This document shows positions 18,301-25,703 of a DNA stretch of 47,419 bases, in pieces. This stretch comes from a virus. The stretch lies in IMG/VR virus record IMGVR_UViG_3300005530_000035, positions 1-47,419 of that record. One strand, given 5' to 3'. The notes beneath the pieces are model-generated. The model was not told the origin of the DNA, did not search any database, and saw only the letters and a list, made by a program, of their open reading frames with translations. The position numbers were made by a program, and so were the translations under genes. Position 1 is the stretch's first letter, and every line of letters starts with the position of its first letter.

Positions 18301-18800
18301 ATCCGACTTCCGGTATGGGTACAAGTTTAAGGTTTTTAACTACGATTGCCTCCATGCCATTTCACAGTGAAGATTATATTAAATCTCACAATCAGGGGGA
18401 CAACCGAAAAAATGCACTTGCTAAGAAAGTCTTGGGTTATGGATTAGGAAAACTTTCTCCCGGATATACCACAATTGGAGAATTGGTTCTTAAACATGAT
18501 TATACTGGTAATACAATTCCTTTCTCAAATGACAGACCTTTTTATAAGAGCGCAAGGAAATTAACCGCACTCGAATATATTGAACATAAAGCGCCATTAC
18601 CTTTAGCAGAAGGGTTTGAAATATACCACGATGCAGCACACGAGGCAGGTGCGAACGATGGAATATGGAATGCTTATACTAAAGGGTTGTTTTTTGGAGG
18701 TTTGAGTGGGGCTACTGGTGTACGGTCTTATGAAGACACCAAAGCTGCCGAACCTGCTAAAAAAGAAACTTCTGTTCCTTATTATCATTCACCCGATTGA
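12309..18800 (+). CDS. Giant polyvalent-type cargo/ejection protein, 2163 aa
   Basis: The protein begins with two copies of a YxxKVYSALxDNVxGFNK unit (about residues 8-30 and 41-63). A Pro/Gln/Ser-rich linker runs to about 150. Hydrophobic Gly/Ala segments at about 294-345 and 384-405 could enter a membrane. Two roughly 80-residue copies of a WDxxxxxxA..DAIxxGxxxIKxxDWYKGL repeat lie at about 1247-1330 and 1545-1625. The C-terminal 400 residues, with NNATGATNAKVPNWMREV and SVVIDPTSGMGTSLRFL, resemble a large polyvalent protein-associated domain (LPD38-like). Such proteins are injected with phage DNA. No protease or nuclease motif was found. The cargo role is inferred. Confidence 0.6.
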   Translation: MNDPRLDYISKVYSALQDNVSGFNKTPGDFLDSMNDPNYRNKVYSALKDNVQGFNKSQQDFESITAQKKNSLPTSTPSKYVAAPEDTEDSQPSSAVATPSQSQSGSVAQSSSQGTQPVQPQQQPTKPPPFDPNTFMRQSRANVIQQPVQDNTLAVQPQQTKAAIDSQLEKPEYQKRKAEINKEAVINSTAQYLKNKGINAPVGSAQFNQQLAKTQELVNSGQATVAINPDGQIGLKRVTGFLENIKNGWDEATKSADEANDFTNNMTTQQRVDYVKSHDIPQPDQFIGEQPSTLGSLGHFMGGAAPFLGKAAVGAGIGALAIAGAPESMGASLTGLPTAMSFILTAPDMANQGAQQEIIRRYQILKNQNPDMSDVDAMEEAGKGALVGGIGGILTNAALMGTGLKTPLSLEAKGVVGKTLQEVGKSAVHMGGVSAGVTAAQQLEGEAEGIHTSTSDKLKAIEDSFKENATTGAMLTALMHGVPKIMESAIKYSLKDTPPDQIRNVLQANENAGTVPEGTTEKVMKDISSYNDALNKTVDGLSPEATASVAGLIQKKNSLIEESKTKDDSFKPIYKEKIDAIDQQIQDIQRTGKPFEHEIDEVTGKPYQQPTYDDVAQQQVQDLANNIAKGKRVEKPEDLQTEANFPKELEDELQNRLKEDQQAGKENSGVQQNINSFLKDKQPTIQSAVITINGKTYEGENHAEAILKAKQDGQDISQVDRQGQGQFKLSDGTIISRDEAKQRFGQDRAELLIPQDEAAKQADKQYREITTPSNEEPAPVRAADKPVEPVSSPVISDKEEEALYGKKGEPRVKLDFSSKGKNIVEPPKPISEMNSDELYDYSQQVKKALAKQDKEFEGKTDDEKEAAGYYDYVDNVSDLRDTAQRVNFVENSENLDELASSTKSALRDFNKDNPSDESLAILNAAKNKAEEMNIAPEDLIKAVIKKVGNDYKDKDDAEFMMRSYLEKITPKESSSSKPTNTEENNSSNKPEVVPSTPDLEGFGGRGGRNRLYERVKNIDEPTDIDGKILHYFAGGGKVHPESFSKEVVGMKRKGYGDKEGSYPSEVKGNTLVKATDENGKPNPTIKQLSESFGDGTNDQEIRNKIIDVLQSHGSRESAATELINRYDQEYIEAKHQKEENEYWEGLHKQEVAAEENYLTEKGKEQDEIEQDPEYIKHLINQYETETVPANDKRSDTGSKAESGEARSTPKDTQPEGIDKSERPSDLRGSSEDKPEPDKGKPETPKGKIGDPLRHFADIVERGKISKLGGFRASTGFDAVWDGSLTVVAETLRKTADLADAIQAGLEHIKNSDWYKGLTDKKDFDEKYVAHLEGEYSKFKEQPKEQNEQEGKSGTLGISHEALNDLAQKIGLPEIERGKSYDPKELADRGRKLLNAGADPNKIADTFYTNGRTDENGVSVIRAKIEQLFKTGEQITDKESTSFKENFDQLSKFMQVEKDMGTFAHRVMKSFQGQRDIDTDSFVYVSMAAQRKLGRELNSEEKAKIDGLTKQVSNLKNKVNEYEERLKNAIDKDLTGESKPEVKLSISEKAKKLADVIRKGKAHKPGVFSAATPASLVWDAAVETTAQVVEKGGQLVDAIQKGVEYIKGTDWYKGLSEDKKKEAEDAFVKAHRDSEGTSLESLQEMLADKKGDKFTPQEAKSIWDYAKTQYLNKGGDYLQMLSGVANDLGYTMTQVSKAIITPKTQRISDEMWKQRSELYKNRSSVKRWLDNKGGNLAYKGFKTAIDTFREAAVFGHGAIFIGTHAMPTFFDIPRAKYAIKGFFNAYRAAYGKTGNYELMIADLKNSPNYLKAQRAGLQNNPERIGSDTEIISHHLKWFTEAGERGFNAIKILRQNLFDSHYNALPETLKQDPTVLKEIAQIINNATGATNAKVPNWMREVTFAGGMEISRWERIIKNPAKAADILAKVAKGNATPAEKVFLRVWATRAGTIAGVYTSALIMNNAINAYLYPDDDKKRINFFNPSKGDWFKLKFGSVVIDPTSGMGTSLRFLTTIASMPFHSEDYIKSHNQGDNRKNALAKKVLGYGLGKLSPGYTTIGELVLKHDYTGNTIPFSNDRPFYKSARKLTALEYIEHKAPLPLAEGFEIYHDAAHEAGANDGIWNAYTKGLFFGGLSGATGVRSYEDTKAAEPAKKETSVPYYHSPD

Positions 18801-19252
18801 AAATATTCCCAATTACCGTTGAACTGATTCCTTTGGTAATATCCTACTTTGCTCCCATTTGAATTAAAGACATTAATTCTATTTTTATCAAATTGATCTG
18901 CTTGTTTATAACCTATAATGTTCCCGTTCCGGTCATAAATATTTTCTTTAGATTTATCGAATGCGTCTTTTTGCTGTGAGGATTCCTGATTTCCACGGTT
19001 GTCATAGGTATTTGTTTTATTGTTATTAAATGCGTCTTTTTTTATAGTATTTACAAGATTTCCCCTTGAATCGTACACATCAATTTGGTTACTATTAAAA
19101 GCGTCCGGTTTATAATATCCAAGTAAATTTCCTCTATCATCTTTTATGTTTGTTTTACTTCTGTCAAATGGGTCTTGCTCATATACATAAGATTGCGCAA
19201 ATAAGTTTGCTGAAATAAAAGCAGTGATTACGAGTACTAATAATTTTTTCAT
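18785..19252 (-). CDS. Secreted repeat protein with signal peptide, 155 aa
   Basis: The N-terminus (MKKLLVLVITAFISANLFAQ) is a textbook Sec signal peptide with probable cleavage at LFA/Q. The mature part is built from five copies of a 23-residue unit of the form D-x-F-[DN]-x-[NS]-x-x-[ND]-x-Y/F-[DN]-x-x-G-N, starting with DPFDRSKTNI and DAFNSNQIDV, plus a partial sixth. The units suggest a beta-solenoid or hairpin array, like bacterial surface repeat proteins. It is a lone minus-strand gene whose end overlaps the cargo gene by 16 nt. As a secreted accessory protein it may alter the infected cell surface; that is inference. Confidence 0.7.
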   Translation of the reverse strand: MKKLLVLVITAFISANLFAQSYVYEQDPFDRSKTNIKDDRGNLLGYYKPDAFNSNQIDVYDSRGNLVNTIKKDAFNNNKTNTYDNRGNQESSQQKDAFDKSKENIYDRNGNIIGYKQADQFDKNRINVFNSNGSKVGYYQRNQFNGNWEYFQSGE

Positions 19253-19315
19253 ATTTCATTATTTGATACAATAAACATAATACAATCATTTTTAATCTGC
19301 AAATAAAATTTAATT

Positions 19316-19334
19316 GATACATTTTGTATCTTTG
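19316..19334 (+). promoter_or_regulatory. Promoter E: palindrome overlapping -7 box
   Basis: The palindrome GATACATTTTGTATC spans 19316-19330 and its TATC begins the -7 box TATCTTTG (19327-19334). The ATG at 19339 is only 4 nt further on, so the transcript is expected to start at or within the start codon (leaderless). No TCTCCCC element and no clear TTTG at -33 are present. Confidence 0.7.
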
Positions 19335-19338
19335 GGTT

Positions 19339-20178
19339 ATGCAGCAAGATTCCTCTTTACCACAGCCAAAAGACAATAAATATTACGTCCAAAAATACGG
19401 ACAGTACATGGCCGGAAGAAACACCGATGAAAAGTTAGCCGGACAAACCTTTCAGGACGCTACCAAACCGTACAAAGATTTAGTACTCGATGCGTCCAAA
19501 AAGACCGGAATACCACCGGAACTACTGTTTGCTTCTATTAACGAAGAAGGACTAAGAGATATGGTTGCTAAAGACGAATATTCCGGTGATGACAAATACC
19601 CGATAAGTGGTTTTGCTCATTTCGGACTTGATACTTTTGGAGACGCTTACCCTGAACTTGTTAAAAAGGGTTACTTACCTGACAATATGGACTTTTCGCC
19701 GCAAGTAGCGACCAATGAAAGAGGAGGTAGAGTTCACACCGCTAACTTTAAAACGGTAGATGATGCTATTGCAGCTAAAGCAGCTATGCTTAAAAACGTA
19801 CAAGACCAAGTAGAGGCTTATGCTGCCAAAAGAGGCTATAAACTAAGCGATAAAAGTAAAAACTTCTTTATGCTGGCAGGGTATAACGGAGGTACAGGAC
19901 TTGCACAAAAAATGATGGATTCCTACAACGATAAAGGAGTGCTTCAAAATGATGCTTACCTAACTAAAAAACCTTCAAGCTATCAAGGCGTGTATGATAA
20001 TGTTCAACGGCGTATGATACCTGCGCAAGCATGGGCTGATGACGGTATTTTCGTTCCACGTGAAACGGTACAAAATGTATCGGCGCAACCTGCCCAACCA
20101 CAAGGACAGCCTATTTACGGCCAAGATGGAAATGTTATGGCTTACAATGTGAATGGGCAGATTATTGCAGCAAATTGA
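19339..20178 (+). CDS. Lytic-transglycosylase-like virion protein, 279 aa
   Basis: I start at ATG 19339; a longer frame from 19324 lies within the promoter. Residues 51-71 (DASKKTGIPPELLFASINEE, then Gly) match the helix before the catalytic glutamate of lysozyme-fold transglycosylases, with Glu69 or Glu70 the candidate. AGYNGGTG near residue 183 matches the A-Y-N-G-G motif of SLT-type enzymes. The C-terminal 40 residues are Gln/Pro-rich. This enzyme would cut peptidoglycan locally during entry or release. It sits between the cargo and terminase genes, with its own promoter, which suggests a virion-bound entry enzyme. Confidence 0.65.
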   Translation: MQQDSSLPQPKDNKYYVQKYGQYMAGRNTDEKLAGQTFQDATKPYKDLVLDASKKTGIPPELLFASINEEGLRDMVAKDEYSGDDKYPISGFAHFGLDTFGDAYPELVKKGYLPDNMDFSPQVATNERGGRVHTANFKTVDDAIAAKAAMLKNVQDQVEAYAAKRGYKLSDKSKNFFMLAGYNGGTGLAQKMMDSYNDKGVLQNDAYLTKKPSSYQGVYDNVQRRMIPAQAWADDGIFVPRETVQNVSAQPAQPQGQPIYGQDGNVMAYNVNGQIIAAN

Positions 20179-20195
20179 TACATATTGTATCTTTA
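20177..20195 (+). promoter_or_regulatory. Promoter E2: palindrome overlapping -7 box
   Basis: The palindrome GATACATATTGTATC at 20177-20191 overlaps the -7 box TATCTTTA (20188-20195); ATTG lies 20 nt upstream of the box. The palindrome begins across the stop codon of the transglycosylase gene (TGA 20176-20178). ATG at 20209 leaves a 13-nt gap after the box. Confidence 0.7.
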
Positions 20196-20208
20196 CAAAA
20201 ATCAATTT

Positions 20209-20790
20209 ATGTACAAATATCAAGATTTCACTTCTTGTCTTTTTAATCCTTTAGAAAAAAATCTGTTGGTAAAATATCCTCAACTGATTGTACTGCTGCC
20301 GAAATGCAAGGATGATGAAAAAGTTTTAAGATTTATTATCTCAATGTATGACCCTAATAATCCGGTAGTAAGAGAAAACAGAGACCCTTTACTTAGAAAA
20401 AAATCCTGTGCCGTACTTGCAGGATTCGACCTCATAAAAGATGAAGCATTTTTGGAAGAAATTTTCAATTACACCAATGAAGAAATAGTAGAAAAGACTG
20501 ACCGTTTCCTAAAGGAGTTTGTACACATAAGATTATGGAGTATGATATGCGCCAATGAGCAAACCTTCTTTGAATACTCTAAAAGAATGATGAAACCTGT
20601 CGAAGAAGCTGGCGCCAAAGAAAAAGATTTAATGAGTGCCATTGCTATCAAATCAAAACTAAGTGAGGATATGGACGCTATTAATAACCGATTAGATTCT
20701 TACTATGATAAACTCTACGGTGATGCTGACCTGAAAAATAAAGTTCAGAAAGTAAGGATAAGCCCTGAAAGCATGAGTGGAACGGTTTAG
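20209..20790 (+). CDS. Hypothetical protein before terminase (possible small terminase), 193 aa
   Basis: Start ATG 20209 is chosen because an in-frame TTG at 20185 lies inside the promoter palindrome. The chain is helical: MYKYQDFTSCLFNPLEKNLL, then YDPNNPVVRENRDPLLRKKS, then a charged C-terminal helix. No DNA-binding motif is certain. Its place one gene upstream of the terminase large subunit on the same strand, and the all-helical build, make a small terminase subunit possible, but the minus-strand gene and promoter F intervene. I treat it as a conserved phage protein of unknown role. Confidence 0.45.
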   Translation: MYKYQDFTSCLFNPLEKNLLVKYPQLIVLLPKCKDDEKVLRFIISMYDPNNPVVRENRDPLLRKKSCAVLAGFDLIKDEAFLEEIFNYTNEEIVEKTDRFLKEFVHIRLWSMICANEQTFFEYSKRMMKPVEEAGAKEKDLMSAIAIKSKLSEDMDAINNRLDSYYDKLYGDADLKNKVQKVRISPESMSGTV

Positions 20791-21002
20791 TTACCGACTT
20801 CTCTTACATTATTTGGTGGCACGCTAAACTCTTTTCCTTTGTATTCAACGATCGCCCTACCCCCTTTAGTAAGCCGTAGTAGTGTTAAAGGCGTTTTATT
20901 ATAAATAAAATACCTAAGTTCATGATAAAAAGCTAAATCCCCTTCGCCTGTAAGATATACTTTATTCCCTATCGCTTGGTTTATAAAATCAAGGGTTTTC
21001 AT
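20787..21002 (-). CDS. Small hypothetical protein, 71 aa
   Basis: A single minus-strand gene with an ATG 15 nt after a good -7 box (TATCTTTA at 21025-21018). Its stop overlaps the stop of the plus-strand gene on its left within the four bases TTAG. The sequence MKTLDFINQAIGNKVYLTGE, with a central VEYKGKEFSVPP turn, looks like a small beta-rich domain. It is not a family I recognise. Its position upstream of a plus-strand promoter matches that of the other lone minus-strand accessory genes. Confidence 0.65.
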   Translation of the reverse strand: MKTLDFINQAIGNKVYLTGEGDLAFYHELRYFIYNKTPLTLLRLTKGGRAIVEYKGKEFSVPPNNVREVGN

Positions 21003-21017
21003 GTTTTTATATTTTGA

Positions 21018-21100
21018 TAAAGATATAATATGTATCTATTTATACCAAAACTTTCTCCCCCTTTTTCACGATACATAATGTATCTGTCGTTCTAATTTTG
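21018..21100. promoter_or_regulatory. Divergent promoter F (terminase/portal operon and 71-aa gene)
   Basis: Palindromes: a weaker one at 21022-21036 (GATATAATATGTATC) and a perfect one at 21070-21084 (GATACATAATGTATC), 33 nt apart. Rightward: TCTCCCC ending at 21060, 9 nt, palindrome, 8 nt, TAATTTTG at 21093-21100, ATG at 21117. Leftward: TTTG, 20 nt, TATCTTTA at 21025-21018, ATG at 21002. Confidence 0.85.
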
Positions 21101-21116
21101 TTGGAGAAGTATATTT

Positions 21117-23126
21117 ATGTTTTCACCAATAGAAAATGGTTCTGAAATTACGATAGAAGGCGTAAAGTGTTACGTGCCTCCTTATGGTTATGGCACGCAC
21201 TCCGAAACGGCTGAATTACAGCCTGTGGACACAATTAAACGTAGTAATAAGAAAGAAGAACAGTATTGGGAACATCAATCTTTGCCGGACGATTTTGAGG
21301 AAGAAGTCTTAGTAGAACTAAAAAGACAGGAAAGCGACAAAGATTACATCGACCCAGCCCTCGAAGCTATCCGAAGCAGGGAATGGCATCGTAGATTGTA
21401 CGGTTGCTGGGTGTGGATTAACGGCACCCCTACCTACTTAACAGGACTTCACTATTTCTACCTTAACTACTGGCCGCTTGATACCGGACTGCCTGACTTC
21501 CGTATTATAGACTTGGAGAAAGCCTATTTATGGCAAGTCGTGGTGGAAGATCCGAAATGTATCGGAATGATAGAAGTGAGAAAGAGGCGTGACGGTAAGT
21601 CGCTCTTTGCGGGGTGTATGTTATTTGAGTGTATTTCCCGAACTAAAAAAGCTCTTGGCGGTATTCAAAGTAAAACGGATAATGATGCTGCTTCTTTCTT
21701 CGCTAAGGCAATCGTAAATCAATTTAGGGAACTGCCTTCTTTCTTTGTTCCGGTGTGGGACACTTCATCGGGTAATACTCCTAAAGGGAAATTGTTATTT
21801 CAGCATCCCTCTGTTAAGGGAAAGCAAGCTACCATAAAAAAAGGTGCGGAGTTAAAGTCAATGATTGATTTTAGAAACTCCAAACCGAATGCTTATGACG
21901 GTGAAAAAACCAAAAGACTGATACTGGACGAGAGTGGTAAAGTACCTACTAATGTGGTTGACCGCCACCTTATCCTGAAACACTGTTGTCTTGACCACAG
22001 AAGAAATGTTATCGGTAAAATGCTGATTACTTCTACGGTGGAAGAAATAGGTGTACGATTTAAGTTCGACAAGTTATGGTCAGAGAACGACCAACTACAC
22101 AGAATGGCAACCGACCAAAAAAGAAGCGGTGAACTGTATTGTTTCTTTATGCCCGCAGACAGAGCAGGAGATTACGACAAGTACGGTTATCCTCGCCAAA
22201 AAGAAACGCTCATAGCAATCAAAGCTGACAGGGAACTCGAAAAAAACAACCCTGACAAGTTAATAAAGATGATGCGCAAAGAGCCTTTGAGCATTCAGGA
22301 GGCTTTTAGAATTTCTACTGATTTCTGTCACTACAATTCGATTAAAATTAATGACCGTATAGATGAAATTTCCTTTGCTACCAATCTAATCACAAGAGTG
22401 AATCTTACTTGGGAAAACGGGGTGCAATGTTCAAAAGTCTTACTTACACCTTCTCCTAATGGACGCTGGCATATCTGTACCGGATTCAAGTTTGACGATG
22501 AAAGCGAATGTAACAACGTAATCAGAAGAGGAAATAGTTTTGAACCGGGCAATGTAACTAAATTTATAGGTGGACTTGACCCTTACGACCATTCCAGAAC
22601 CGAAGATAGCAGACGTTCCAATGCTGCTTGCCTGATTAGAAAAAAACACAACCCTTTTAAAGAAGGCGACCCCTATAATAAAGCGTTTATAGTTAAATAC
22701 AAATACAGGCAAGATACAGCGCCTTTAATGTATGATGACATTCTAAAGACTTGCTTTTATTTCGGCACTCCTATTTTATTTGAGAACCAAAAAAACGGCA
22801 TACAGAAATACTTTGAAGAGAGAGGTTGCCTTTCATTTCTTGTTCACCTTCCCGATTATAAAGAACCAGGCATTCCCTCAACAGAGGATAATAAACGCTT
22901 TGGAGTTGACCTTACCGAAGAACTCATTAACAACGACTTGGACAAAGTTTATTATTCTGACCTTCTTGAAGAGTGGTTAAAATTCGACATAAACAATACT
23001 CAAATATTCGATTTAAGCATGGCCGCTATGTGGTGTTTGGTTGGAGACCGAAACAAAGTCTATAAAAGAGACCCCGCCAAACTGCGCCCAATATCCGATT
23101 ACATCAAAAAATTTAAAACTGCATGA
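21117..23126 (+). CDS. terL: Terminase large subunit
   Basis: This 669-aa protein has the two-domain build of a packaging motor. The ATPase has a Walker A-like RKRRDGKSLFAG at 155-166 and a Walker B LILDE around 268-272. The nuclease part begins with IGGLDPYDH near residue 483, where the Asp is a metal ligand, and has a late acidic DLSMAAMW segment near 632. It cuts concatemeric DNA and pumps it through the portal. The length and the long N-terminal lead (about 150 residues before Walker A) resemble crAss-like terminases. It overlaps the portal gene by 4 nt (ATGA). Confidence 0.9.
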   Translation: MFSPIENGSEITIEGVKCYVPPYGYGTHSETAELQPVDTIKRSNKKEEQYWEHQSLPDDFEEEVLVELKRQESDKDYIDPALEAIRSREWHRRLYGCWVWINGTPTYLTGLHYFYLNYWPLDTGLPDFRIIDLEKAYLWQVVVEDPKCIGMIEVRKRRDGKSLFAGCMLFECISRTKKALGGIQSKTDNDAASFFAKAIVNQFRELPSFFVPVWDTSSGNTPKGKLLFQHPSVKGKQATIKKGAELKSMIDFRNSKPNAYDGEKTKRLILDESGKVPTNVVDRHLILKHCCLDHRRNVIGKMLITSTVEEIGVRFKFDKLWSENDQLHRMATDQKRSGELYCFFMPADRAGDYDKYGYPRQKETLIAIKADRELEKNNPDKLIKMMRKEPLSIQEAFRISTDFCHYNSIKINDRIDEISFATNLITRVNLTWENGVQCSKVLLTPSPNGRWHICTGFKFDDESECNNVIRRGNSFEPGNVTKFIGGLDPYDHSRTEDSRRSNAACLIRKKHNPFKEGDPYNKAFIVKYKYRQDTAPLMYDDILKTCFYFGTPILFENQKNGIQKYFEERGCLSFLVHLPDYKEPGIPSTEDNKRFGVDLTEELINNDLDKVYYSDLLEEWLKFDINNTQIFDLSMAAMWCLVGDRNKVYKRDPAKLRPISDYIKKFKTA

Positions 23127-25435
23127 ATACGTTCCCCGCTGATGATATAGACCCGCAAAAAAAAGGACAAGACTACTGTAAAAAGTGGGCAGAAGCTATC
23201 TATGATAACTGGCTTCATGTAGTTCCTAAGACAATGTTTGCTCATGCTGCTGACAAGTATGAACGGATAAAATCGTATGCTCTCGGTTATCAGAATACTT
23301 CTAAATACCGTAAAGGAATGGGAGTAGATGAAGAAGATGATACTTCGTGGTTAAATATAGACTGGTCAATTCGTCCTATCGTTTCTAAGTTTAGAAGGAT
23401 AGCCATAGGGAAACTCCAAAAGGCCGACTATAATATTAATTTTCATCCTATTGACCCTTTGGCTCGTGATGAAGTCTCCAAGTATTATAGCGAGATTAAA
23501 GCAAAGATTATCCTTCGTGAAAAACTTCTTCAACAACAGCCGGAACTTGCTCAATTACCTGCTTTTAAGAAGAAATTCGGCGACCCCGAAGATTTGGAAG
23601 AATTGCAAATGCAGATAGATTACGGGAGCAAGACTAATCTATCTATTGAAGCAGAAGAAGGTGTAGGAGTGGTATTACAGGACACTGACAATAATATTTA
23701 CGAACACCGCAAACTGACTTTTGAGAACCTTTTCGACTATGATGTTAGTGGTCATAAGGTATGGATAGATGACAACGGAAGGGTACGTTTCAGGTGCGCA
23801 GATATGAGAAATATCCTGACTAACTATTGTAGAAAAAGGGATTTTTCAGACCTCGCTTATGTGGGCGAAATTATTGACGTTCCCTTAACGGAACTCTCTA
23901 AAGAGTTTAACGCAGAGGATATGGAGAAAATCAAAGGCATTGCCCAAACGCAACCACAACGTCCTATCGGTGGGAATACCTTTACAACTTATGCTCATGA
24001 TGAATCCAAAGTAAAGGTTCTCGATTGTGAATGGAAAACCTACAACACGATTGTAAAACGTCAATCCCAAAATGAAGAAGGGAATATCGTATTTAAGGAA
24101 TCCAAATTCAAAAATTTAAAATCAGATGAAAAAACCACTATCAACGGAGTACAGAAACCCAAATACATTGGTAAAACAGTAGAGGTAGTCTATAAGTGTA
24201 AATGGATTATTGGCTCTGACTTTGTTTATGATTTCGGACTTGCAAAAGACCAGCCACGTTCCGCTACCAAAGCTGCACGTACTGAATTAAGTTACTCCTT
24301 TTACGCACCGGACTTCCATGAAATGCGTACCCTATCTATTATGGAGCAACTTATCCCAATGGCAGACGAATACCAATTGCTCGTTTATAAAGTTCAGAAC
24401 CTCAATAACCGTATGATGCCCTTTGGATGGGCTATTGATTTGGATGCGATTGAAGATGTGGCACTCGGAGCAGGGGGAGCAAAATTAAAACCTTCCGAAG
24501 TACTGGATATGTTCTTCCAAAGTCAAATCTTAACTTATAGAAAAAAAGATTTAGACAGGCAGAATGTCAACTACAAACCAATCGAAGTTATACAGACTTC
24601 CTTTGCGCAGGAAATGGTAGCCTTATATAATCACATGGCTTCTATTATCGCCCAAATCAGGGATATAAGCGGATTAAATGAGTTGGTAGATGGCTCTACC
24701 GCAGGACAAGACAGGATGCCCAACGGATTAATAGAAGCTAATGCCGAAAGTGCCAACAATGCCCTCTTTGGAATCATTGATGCTGAAAAATGTTTGCTTG
24801 AAAAACTCGCAACCTCTTGTTTTAAGAGACTTCAAATAGCCATTAAATCGGGAGACTACGGAGGATATATTAACGCGATAGGTGGTAACTCGGTAAAACT
24901 AATTAAAGTCTCTCCTGACCTTGCCTTGCATGAATTTGCGATTATATGTGAAGTGAGACCTACGGACGAAATGAAGCAGTTAATCATTCAGGAAATGCAG
25001 CCGAATATAGCTGCCGGATTTTTAGACTTGTCAGACGTGTTGATTATACTGGATATGTACTCTACCCGAAAAGCGTATCAATTACTCGCTTACAAGGTGA
25101 AGAAAAATAAACAGCAGATGCAGGATAACGCTATGCAGCAACAGCAGCAAAACGGCCAAATACAGATGCAGTCAGCACAGGCAGCAGAGCAAATGAAACA
25201 GCAGACAGCAGCTATTAATCACGAGTTTGAAATGCAGTTGCAGAAATTAATCATCGAAGGAAATTTAGCCGTTCAGGAATTAAAGAATAAGACAACGGAG
25301 ACAGCAGCGGCACTCGGAGTTGCGGCAAAAGTGATTACAGATAATATGAGCGGAGATACCGCAGCACAACCATCACAGGGAATGCCGCAACAACAACAAG
25401 GAATGCCACAAGGACAGCCAGCAATGGCGCAATAA
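23123..25435 (+). CDS. Portal protein
   Basis: This 770-aa protein follows the terminase with a 4-nt overlap, the standard position for a portal. It has N-terminal helices, a WLNIDWSIRPIVSKFRRIAI segment at about residues 76-95, an alpha/beta core, then long helices with LEKLATSCFKRLQIAIKSGD and an ISGLNELVDGSTAGQ stretch. The last 100 residues (about 666-770) are Gln-rich coiled coil, like the barrel or tunnel end of large podovirus portals. It forms the dodecameric DNA gate and the nucleation point for head assembly. The C-terminal Gln runs may be variable between related phages. Confidence 0.85.
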   Translation: MNTFPADDIDPQKKGQDYCKKWAEAIYDNWLHVVPKTMFAHAADKYERIKSYALGYQNTSKYRKGMGVDEEDDTSWLNIDWSIRPIVSKFRRIAIGKLQKADYNINFHPIDPLARDEVSKYYSEIKAKIILREKLLQQQPELAQLPAFKKKFGDPEDLEELQMQIDYGSKTNLSIEAEEGVGVVLQDTDNNIYEHRKLTFENLFDYDVSGHKVWIDDNGRVRFRCADMRNILTNYCRKRDFSDLAYVGEIIDVPLTELSKEFNAEDMEKIKGIAQTQPQRPIGGNTFTTYAHDESKVKVLDCEWKTYNTIVKRQSQNEEGNIVFKESKFKNLKSDEKTTINGVQKPKYIGKTVEVVYKCKWIIGSDFVYDFGLAKDQPRSATKAARTELSYSFYAPDFHEMRTLSIMEQLIPMADEYQLLVYKVQNLNNRMMPFGWAIDLDAIEDVALGAGGAKLKPSEVLDMFFQSQILTYRKKDLDRQNVNYKPIEVIQTSFAQEMVALYNHMASIIAQIRDISGLNELVDGSTAGQDRMPNGLIEANAESANNALFGIIDAEKCLLEKLATSCFKRLQIAIKSGDYGGYINAIGGNSVKLIKVSPDLALHEFAIICEVRPTDEMKQLIIQEMQPNIAAGFLDLSDVLIILDMYSTRKAYQLLAYKVKKNKQQMQDNAMQQQQQNGQIQMQSAQAAEQMKQQTAAINHEFEMQLQKLIIEGNLAVQELKNKTTETAAALGVAAKVITDNMSGDTAAQPSQGMPQQQQGMPQGQPAMAQ

Positions 25436-25548
25436 TATGCCGTTATCAGATAGCCGTATTTCACATTAGGGGTGGTTACGGCCCACGGCTATATCCGCTG
25501 TTGCCTAAAATGCCCTACATTATGGCGCCAATAAATAGTTGGGCGCAA
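25436..25548 (-). repeat. attC-like element b (3' side of a cassette-like unit)
   Basis: On the minus strand the sequence after the stop of the 46-aa gene reads GCGCCCAAC (25546-25538), then an ATTGGCGCC arm, a spacer and a second arm pair (ATAGCCGT near 25489 and ACGGCTAT near 25452). GCCCAAC fits the RYYYAAC core of integron attC sites exactly and mirrors the GTTGGGC core on the other side of the gene. The outer R' core is not clear (GATAACGGC near 25440 is the best candidate), so the element is either degenerate or composite. Confidence 0.5.
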
Positions 25549-25689
25549 TTAAGTGTCCAACAGTTCCATTAGTGCTTCGTTGACAGATTCTCGGTATGCT
25601 TGCATTATCTCATTTCTACCCCAGCCAGTTTTTGCTTGTAGTTTCTCAGCAAATATTTCTTCAATTCGTTTTAAAATTTTTTTATTCAT
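25549..25689 (-). CDS. Cassette-borne small hypothetical protein, 46 aa
   Basis: I start at ATG 25689 (MNKKILKRIEEIFAEKLQAK); reading further upstream would translate the attC-like element. The protein is a basic then acidic helical peptide: a Lys-rich N-terminal helix, a TGWGRNEI turn, and a helix ending NEALMELLDT. No known family was recognised. The gene is immediately flanked by GTTGGGC (minus strand, 25712-25706) and GCCCAAC (25544-25538), only 16 nt before the ATG and 4 nt after the stop. That is the compact layout of an integron gene cassette. No promoter box is seen before it. Confidence 0.5.
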   Translation of the reverse strand: MNKKILKRIEEIFAEKLQAKTGWGRNEIMQAYRESVNEALMELLDT

Positions 25690-25703
25690 AACAAATTTAA
25701 ACT

